This document shows positions 6,234 through 10,699 of a DNA stretch of 10,699 nt, in pieces. The stretch covers positions 1-10,699 of the forward strand of contig JAJXXG010000582.1 of NCBI GenBank assembly GCA_021781255.1, read 5' to 3'. The stretch comes from Acidobacteriota bacterium (lineage in GTDB: Bacteria; Acidobacteriota; Terriglobia; Terriglobales; Acidobacteriaceae). The notes under the pieces were generated by a model. The model was not told the DNA's origin and did no database searches. It saw nothing but the letters and a program-made list of their open reading frames with translations. Position numbers and translations under genes: made by a program. The stretch's first letter is position 1. The number at the start of each line of letters is the position of its first letter.

Positions 6234-6758
6234 ATGGCTAGACCAAGTGCGCAGCACAAGCTGGACCGGGTACGTCCTCCGCGGGTTCAGATTACCTATG
6301 ACGTCGAAGTCGGCGGCGCCATCGAGATTAAAGAGTTGCCTTTCGTTATGGGAGTCCTCGGTGATTTCACCGGGAATCCCGAGCAGCCGCTTCCCAGGCT
6401 CAAGGATCGCAAGTTTGTCGAGGTGAATCCAGACAACTTTGATTCCGTTCTCGACGGGATGAAGCCGCATCTCTCATTTGCTGTGGAGAACAAGCTGAGC
6501 GATGAGCCGGATGCTGCGCAGCTGAAGGTCGATCTCAAGTTCCGCAAGATGGATGACTTTGAGCCGGGCAACGTAGCCAAGCAGGTCAAGCCGCTCAAGC
6601 AGCTTCTCGATCTCCGCACCAAGCTGGCCGACCTTCGTGGCTCCCTCCAGGGGAATGACAAGCTCGAAGAGCTGCTGCTGGAAGCCGTTGGCAATACCGA
6701 GAAGCTGGACAAGCTGAAGGGCGAGATCGGCGCGAACGAAGGAGGCTCCAATGGCTGA
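6234..6758 (+). CDS. tssB: TssB (VipA) T6SS contractile sheath small subunit
   Basis: TssB pairs with TssC to build the cytoplasmic sheath whose contraction drives the Hcp tube outward. The protein is 174 residues, the normal size. It has the family features: a basic N-terminus (residues 1-19) leading into ITYDVEVGGAIE, the signature PFVMGVLGDFTG at 36-47, the RKFVEVNPDNFDSVLDGMKP region around 57-75, and a charged helical C-terminal half with LRGSL and repeated KLDKLKG-like segments. The ATG at 6234 is preceded by AAGGAAGG at good spacing. An in-frame start at 6027 would add 69 residues unlike the family and is rejected. It is the first gene of the plus-strand operon and overlaps tssC by 8 bases, which suits the fixed partnership of the two subunits. 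Confidence 0.95.
   Translation: MARPSAQHKLDRVRPPRVQITYDVEVGGAIEIKELPFVMGVLGDFTGNPEQPLPRLKDRKFVEVNPDNFDSVLDGMKPHLSFAVENKLSDEPDAAQLKVDLKFRKMDDFEPGNVAKQVKPLKQLLDLRTKLADLRGSLQGNDKLEELLLEAVGNTEKLDKLKGEIGANEGGSNG
6738..6750 (+). promoter_or_regulatory. Strong Shine-Dalgarno for tssC inside the end of tssB
   Basis: GAAGGAGG at 6738-6745 lies 5 bases before the tssC ATG at 6751 and within the last codons of tssB. With the 8-base gene overlap, it indicates efficient, coupled translation of the two sheath subunits. Confidence 0.7.
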
Positions 6759-8235
6759 GACACTTGCAAATCAACAGGCGGCGGTGGCTGCCGAGACTCA
6801 GGAAGCGAGCCTGCTTGACCAGATTGTGGATCAGGGGCGTTTCGGTGTTGAGGCCGCTTCGCGTGAGCGCGGCAAGAACCTGGTGAAAGAGTTTGTTGCC
6901 CAGGTGCTCGATGGTTCCATGACCATCGCGCGCGACGCGGAAATGATGATCAACGCGCGCATTGCGCAGATTGATCACCTTCTGTCGTTGCAGCTGAACG
7001 AGATTCTGCACCACCCCCAGTTCCAGAAGCTTGAGGGATCCTGGCGCGGTCTGAAGTACCTGATGGACAACAGCGAGACCGGGGTTGGCCTCAAGATCCG
7101 CGTCCTGAACGTGACCAAGAAAGAATTGCTGCGCGACATTGAGAAGGCTCCGGAGTTCGATCAGAGCGCGCTGTTCAAAAAGGTATACGAAGAGGAATAC
7201 GGTGTGTTCGGTGGCGCTCCCTTCGGCGCGCTGATCGGCGATTACGATTTCGGCAAGAGCCCCGAGGATATGGCGTTGCTCGAAGGCGTATCGCATGTGG
7301 CCGCTCAGGCCCATGCGCCATTTCTGAGTGCGGCATCGTCGGATCTTCTCAATCTGGATAGCTTCCAGCAGTTGGATGCACCGCGCGACCTGGCCAAGAT
7401 CTTCGACAGCACCGAGTATGCGAAGTGGAAGTCCTTCCGTCAGAGTGAGGATTCCCGCTACGTAGCCCTTGCGCTTCCTCGCACGCTTGGCCGTCTGCCG
7501 TATGGCGCGGACACGAAGCCGATCGATGAGTTTGTGTATGAAGAGCATGTGGATGGCACGGATCACTCCAAGTATCTGTGGATGAATGCGGCCTATTCTC
7601 TTGGCAGCAAGATGACGCAGTCGTTCTCGCTCTATGGCATGTGCGTTGCCATGCGTGGCGTGGAAGGCGGCGGCCTGGTTGAGGGTCTGCCGACCCACAA
7701 CTTCGCTACCGACGAGGGCGATGTGGCCATGAAGTGCCCGACCGAGGTGCCCATCACGGATCGTCGCGAGAAAGAGCTGGCTGACCTTGGATTTGTGCCG
7801 TTGGTGCACTGCAAGGGAACCGATTACGCGGCATTCTTCAGTGTTCAGAGCTGCCAGAAGGCGAAGACCTACGACACCGATGCGGCCAATGCGAACGCCC
7901 GCCTGGCAACGCAGTTGCCGTACATCATGGCGGTTTCGCGGTTTGCGCATTACCTCAAGGCGATGATGCGCGACAAGATCGGCAGCTTCATGTCTCGTGA
8001 GGAAGCAAGCACCTTCCTGAATCGCTGGATCACGAAGTACGTTACCCCGGATGATTCTGCGTCGCCGGCAACCAAGGCTGCGCGTCCGCTGCGGGAAGCG
8101 CGCGTCGACGTGACGGAGATTCCGGGCAAGCCCGGATGCTATCGCGCCGTGGCCTTCCTTCGTCCGCACTTCCAGCTGGACGAGCTCACGGTGTCTCTGC
8201 GGCTGGTAGCGGATCTGCCTGCAGCGGCCAAGTAG
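6751..8235 (+). CDS. tssC: TssC (VipB) T6SS contractile sheath large subunit
   Basis: TssC is the large sheath subunit. In the family its N-terminal helix is exposed on contraction and recognised by ClpV for recycling. The 494-residue protein has the expected length. The candidate ClpV-binding helix ASLLDQIVDQGRF is at 19-31. The family block FQKLEGSWRGLKYL is at 91-104. Further conserved stretches are LIGDYDFG, SRYVALALPRTLGRLPYG (about 236-253), WMNAAYSLG and LPYIMAVSRFAHYLK. The C-terminal RPHFQLDEL (471-479) is the conserved strand that links neighbouring subunits. The ATG at 6751 overlaps the tssB stop and has a near-perfect ribosome site. A long open frame lies antisense across it (8169-6595) and is treated as a codon-bias shadow. 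No truncation or odd residue is seen. Confidence 0.96.
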   Translation: MAETLANQQAAVAAETQEASLLDQIVDQGRFGVEAASRERGKNLVKEFVAQVLDGSMTIARDAEMMINARIAQIDHLLSLQLNEILHHPQFQKLEGSWRGLKYLMDNSETGVGLKIRVLNVTKKELLRDIEKAPEFDQSALFKKVYEEEYGVFGGAPFGALIGDYDFGKSPEDMALLEGVSHVAAQAHAPFLSAASSDLLNLDSFQQLDAPRDLAKIFDSTEYAKWKSFRQSEDSRYVALALPRTLGRLPYGADTKPIDEFVYEEHVDGTDHSKYLWMNAAYSLGSKMTQSFSLYGMCVAMRGVEGGGLVEGLPTHNFATDEGDVAMKCPTEVPITDRREKELADLGFVPLVHCKGTDYAAFFSVQSCQKAKTYDTDAANANARLATQLPYIMAVSRFAHYLKAMMRDKIGSFMSREEASTFLNRWITKYVTPDDSASPATKAARPLREARVDVTEIPGKPGCYRAVAFLRPHFQLDELTVSLRLVADLPAAAK

Positions 8236-8252
8236 TCCTTTTCAAGGTGACT

Positions 8253-8281
8253 GGATGCGGGCCCGTATGGGCCTGCAATCC
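8253..8281 (+). other. Strong intercistronic hairpin between tssC and hcp
   Basis: GGAT+GCGGGCCC (8253-8264) pairs with GGGCCTGC (8269-8276) and ATCC (8278-8281). This gives 12 pairs with one G-U pair, one bulged A and a GTAT loop. No T tract follows, so it is not a classic terminator. It begins 18 bases after the tssC stop and ends 47 bases before hcp. It may act as an mRNA processing or 3'-stability element, or a partial terminator, allowing hcp to be expressed differently from tssBC. Confidence 0.6.
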
Positions 8282-8328
8282 GCAACAGAGAATGTGGTAT
8301 CACCCCAATACCTAGGGAGATCGATGAC

Positions 8329-8811
8329 ATGGCAGTTAATGCATATCTGGTAATTGAAGGCCGTCCTGGGCCTAGCGCGAGCAGGACAAACGCAATTGAC
8401 ATTATGAGCTTCAGCTTTGGCGCCTCCAACCAGTCAACAATGGGTGCTGGTTCATCCGGTAAGGAGACTCGTTCAGGACGTGCAAACATCCAAGACCTTA
8501 CCATCATGAAGGTGGCCGACAAAACAACCCCATTGATTTTCGATGACTGCGTCACCGGAAATATCCTGCAGAAGGTAGAAATCTTCTACGACAAACCCAT
8601 GGGCGACAAGCAGGAAGACTACTTCAAGATTGAGCTGCACGAGGCGCTGATCACTTCGTGGCAGGTATCCGGCTCTAGCGAAAATCCGGTGGAATCTATC
8701 AGCTTTGCCTTTGCGAAGGCGAAGGTCAGCTACAATCCGGAGAACGATACTGGTTCCTTGTCCGGCTTTGTCGACAAGGGCTACGACTTGCAGAAGCTTG
8801 TAGTGTGGTAA
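8329..8811 (+). CDS. hcp: Hcp (TssD) T6SS tube protein
   Basis: Hcp forms hexameric rings that stack into the inner tube, carries some effectors, and is secreted. The 160-residue protein has the normal size and beta-barrel pattern: AYLVIEGRPGP at the start, IMSFSFGASN, a Gly/Ser-rich loop (about residues 37-48), LTIMKVADKTTPLIFDDCVTG, and KVEIFYDKP. The C-terminal VESISFAFAKAKVSY is the characteristic Hcp segment. There is no signal peptide, as expected for this system. The ATG at 8329 has AGGGAG about 9 bases upstream. An ATG 5 bases earlier is out of frame. A 93-base gap with a strong hairpin separates it from tssC, and tagJ follows after 23 bases. Whether this tube protein also carries effectors cannot be told from sequence. 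Confidence 0.94.
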   Translation: MAVNAYLVIEGRPGPSASRTNAIDIMSFSFGASNQSTMGAGSSGKETRSGRANIQDLTIMKVADKTTPLIFDDCVTGNILQKVEIFYDKPMGDKQEDYFKIELHEALITSWQVSGSSENPVESISFAFAKAKVSYNPENDTGSLSGFVDKGYDLQKLVVW

Positions 8812-8834
8812 CGAAAGAGTAAGCGGGAGATACG

Positions 8835-9566
8835 GTGTCACTGACCGCAAGAGAACTGTTTGCAGCAGGAAAAGTGCGGGAAGCAGAGAAGGCGCTCACG
8901 GCATATTTGCGTGAGCGCCCCTCTGATGTCGCTCAGCGCACGTTTCTTTTTGAACTGCTTTGCTTCGCAGGGGAATACGCTCGGGCAGAAAAGCAGCTGG
9001 CGGTGTTGGCCTCGGGCGGGGTGGACGCAGAGACCGGCGCCATTGTTTACTACGCGGCCCTGCACGCGGAAAAGACTCGGCACGAACTCTTCCAGACGCA
9101 AACGTTTCCGACTGGCGCGCCCTCGTCGCCCAAAGGTACCTTGAACGGCAAGCCGTTTACCGATCTGCGCGATGCGGATCCCGATATCGGGGCACGCCTG
9201 GAAGTCTTTGCGGCGGGTTCCTATGTCTGGATCCCGTTCGAGCATCTGACCTCAGTCCAGATGTCCGCGCCGCAAAAACTGCGGGACACGCTCTGGGCGC
9301 CTGCGCTGGTGCAGGCCGCCTCGTCATTCAAGGGAATGGACCTGGGAGAGGTACTTCTGCCGGCGATCTATCCGTTCTCCTGGAAGCATCCGGATGAACA
9401 AGTCTGGCTCGGTAGAGTCACGGATTGGACGGCGGACGAAGAAGGGCGGGAATATCCCACCGGCCAAAAGATCCTCCTGGTCGACGGCGAGGAGATACCA
9501 TTCCTTGAAGTCCGTTCGATCGAGTTCGCCCATGCCGCTGATGGGCCCATTGATCAGCAGAACTGA
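8835..9566 (+). CDS. tagJ: TagJ (ImpE family) T6SS accessory protein
   Basis: TagJ/ImpE is a cytoplasmic accessory protein found in only some T6SS classes. In Pseudomonas aeruginosa the homologue HsiE1 interacts with TssB and has been linked to ClpV-dependent sheath recycling. The 243-residue protein starts with a helical, TPR-like segment (LFAAGKVREAEKALTAYLRERPSD, then LFELLCFAGEYARAEKQL, about residues 8-58). The conserved ImpE domain follows: DADPDIGARLEVFAAG, SYVWIPFEHL, LRDTLWAPA, then LPAIYPFSW. Near the C-terminus LVDGEEIPFLEVRSIEF is also typical. The start is GTG at 8835, preceded by GGGAG at a close distance. It lies 23 bases after hcp and 24 bases before tssA, so it belongs to the same operon. 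Confidence 0.92.
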   Translation: MSLTARELFAAGKVREAEKALTAYLRERPSDVAQRTFLFELLCFAGEYARAEKQLAVLASGGVDAETGAIVYYAALHAEKTRHELFQTQTFPTGAPSSPKGTLNGKPFTDLRDADPDIGARLEVFAAGSYVWIPFEHLTSVQMSAPQKLRDTLWAPALVQAASSFKGMDLGEVLLPAIYPFSWKHPDEQVWLGRVTDWTADEEGREYPTGQKILLVDGEEIPFLEVRSIEFAHAADGPIDQQN

Positions 9567-9590
9567 TTCTTCGGCAGGGGCTCAATTCCT

Positions 9591-10699
9591 ATGCAATTAC
9601 GTGAAGATATTCTTGCTCCCATTCCCGGCGATAATCCGAGCGGGATAGACCTGCGCTATGACAACAAACTGTTGATCCACGACAAGATCAAGGAAGCTCG
9701 TCGTCAAGACGATGATTTGGCTCAGGGCGCCTGGGAATCCGAACGCAAAACGGCCAACTTCCCATTCGTGGTCAAGCTCGCACAGGATTCAATTGCCACG
9801 GTTTCCAAAGACCTCCAGTTGGCGGCATGGCTTACAGAGGCTCTGATTCGAACCGATGGTTTTGGAGGTTTGCGTCAGGGGCTCGAACTCTGCTATCGCC
9901 TGCTGAACGACTTCTGGGAGACGGTATACCCGGTCATCGAGGATGGAGATCGCGAATTGCGCGCGCGTCCGCTGGCCTGGGTAGGATCGATGCTTGACAT
10001 TCCGTTGCAGTCTGTTCCGCTTACGCGGAGCGGTTATTCCACTCTGATTTACCGCGACTCGCGGGTCGTCGGCTTTGAGGATCAGGCCAAGACGGACAAG
10101 GAGCGCGCAGCTCGCAACAAATTGATTGAGGGCGGCAAGATCGCGCCGGAAACCTTCGACAAGGATTTTGCAGAGACCCCCAAGACCTTCTACGTGCAAG
10201 CCGAGAAGGATCTTGATGCATCCATGGAAATTTTGGAGCGTTTGGAAAAGCATTGCGACGAAGCCTTTGAGGATGATGCGCCATCCTTCGTCAAGCTCAA
10301 GAAGTCAATCACCGATGTCCGACAGACCGTTCATTCTCTGTTGCAAAAGAAAAGAGAGAAGGAGCCGGATCCGGTTGAAGAAGAACCTGTTGCAGAGAAT
10401 GCGCCGGCTGCCGAATCTGCTTCGGAAGAAGGAGAGGCAGTGGCTGCTTCCGGCGGCGTGGCGATCTATTCCGCGGCAGAACCCGCGGATCGTCGTCAGG
10501 CCATTGCCAGCATTGCAGCAGCGGCAGCGTTTCTTCGCAAGCGCGAACCGTTCAGCCCGGCTCCTTATCTGATGCTTCGCGGTCTGCGCTGGGGCGAATT
10601 GCGTGCAGGATTCCGCGCAGGAGATACCACGGTGCTGGAAGCGCCGCCCACGGATGTTCGCCAGCAGATGAAGCGGCTGGCGCTGAATAAGAAATGGAA
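9591..10699 (+). CDS. tssA: TssA (ImpA_N family) T6SS assembly protein, partial at right edge
   Basis: TssA coordinates baseplate docking and tube/sheath polymerisation. I read 369 codons open to the window edge. The N-terminal ImpA_N domain has DNPSGIDLRYD (residues 14-24) and the signature WLTEALIRTDGFGGLRQGL followed by LLNDFWETVYPV (about 80-116). A central helical part follows (FDKDFAETPKTFYVQAEKD). Next comes an acidic, Ala/Glu-rich linker (about 258-286). A second conserved region then reads RRQAIASIAAAAAFLRKREPFSPAPYLMLRGLRWGELR, typical of the longer TssA forms. The ATG at 9591 has AGGGG 10 bases upstream. It follows tagJ after 24 bases. The C-terminus, which sets the TssA subclass, is outside the window. 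Confidence 0.92.
   Translation, partial: MQLREDILAPIPGDNPSGIDLRYDNKLLIHDKIKEARRQDDDLAQGAWESERKTANFPFVVKLAQDSIATVSKDLQLAAWLTEALIRTDGFGGLRQGLELCYRLLNDFWETVYPVIEDGDRELRARPLAWVGSMLDIPLQSVPLTRSGYSTLIYRDSRVVGFEDQAKTDKERAARNKLIEGGKIAPETFDKDFAETPKTFYVQAEKDLDASMEILERLEKHCDEAFEDDAPSFVKLKKSITDVRQTVHSLLQKKREKEPDPVEEEPVAENAPAAESASEEGEAVAASGGVAIYSAAEPADRRQAIASIAAAAAFLRKREPFSPAPYLMLRGLRWGELRAGFRAGDTTVLEAPPTDVRQQMKRLALNKKW

Noticed and set aside
6595..8169. Long (524-codon) open frame antisense to tssB/tssC
   Set aside because: It lies opposite well-conserved sheath genes, is rich in Arg/His/Leu, has no recognisable domain or ribosome site, and is explained by GC-rich codon usage of the sense strand.
8253..8281. 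tssC-hcp hairpin as a standard terminator
   Set aside because: The stem is strong, but it is followed by AATCCGCAAC with no T run, so full termination is not supported.
1..10699. CRISPR arrays, tRNA or rRNA genes, insertion sequences
   Set aside because: No regularly spaced direct repeats, no cloverleaf or rRNA-like stretch, and no transposase or flanking terminal repeats were seen.

Overview
The window (about 60% GC by eye) lies inside a type VI secretion system (T6SS) locus. Composition, a TagJ/ImpE-type accessory gene and a proline/alanine-rich protein carrying repeated GEFTR-like motifs make me suspect a soil member of the Acidobacteriota (Terriglobia-like). That assignment is inferred from protein style, not from any marker gene.

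Layout. Positions 1-2084 carry a minus-strand pair, tssL followed by tssM, encoding the inner-membrane parts of the T6SS trans-envelope complex. tssM runs off the left edge; only its N-terminal 441 residues are present. A roughly 313-base divergent spacer separates tssL from a plus-strand gene (2398-3852). That gene encodes a 484-residue low-complexity protein with five short repeats of one motif and a C-terminal membrane anchor. It ends in a strong hairpin terminator that overlaps the 3' end of a convergent 93-residue unknown gene. Behind that gene, on the minus strand, is a 489-residue SAM-dependent methyltransferase. A roughly 480-base spacer follows with no convincing gene, only a weak 67-codon minus-strand frame and a palindrome.

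From 6234 to the right edge runs a plus-strand operon in the order tssB, tssC, hcp, tagJ, tssA (tssA partial). TssB and TssC form the contractile sheath and Hcp the inner tube. TagJ is an accessory protein linked to the sheath and the ClpV recycling ATPase in some T6SS classes. TssA coordinates assembly and sheath polymerisation. tssB and tssC overlap by 8 bases. A strong hairpin in the 93-base tssC-hcp gap could set a different expression level for hcp.

Together the genes encode membrane complex (TssL/TssM), sheath and tube (TssB/TssC/Hcp) and assembly factors (TagJ/TssA). Baseplate genes (tssE, F, G, K), tssJ, clpV, vgrG and effectors are not in this window. The least explained components are the GEFT-repeat tail-anchored protein, the 93-residue protein and the methyltransferase, all embedded between the two T6SS transcription units.
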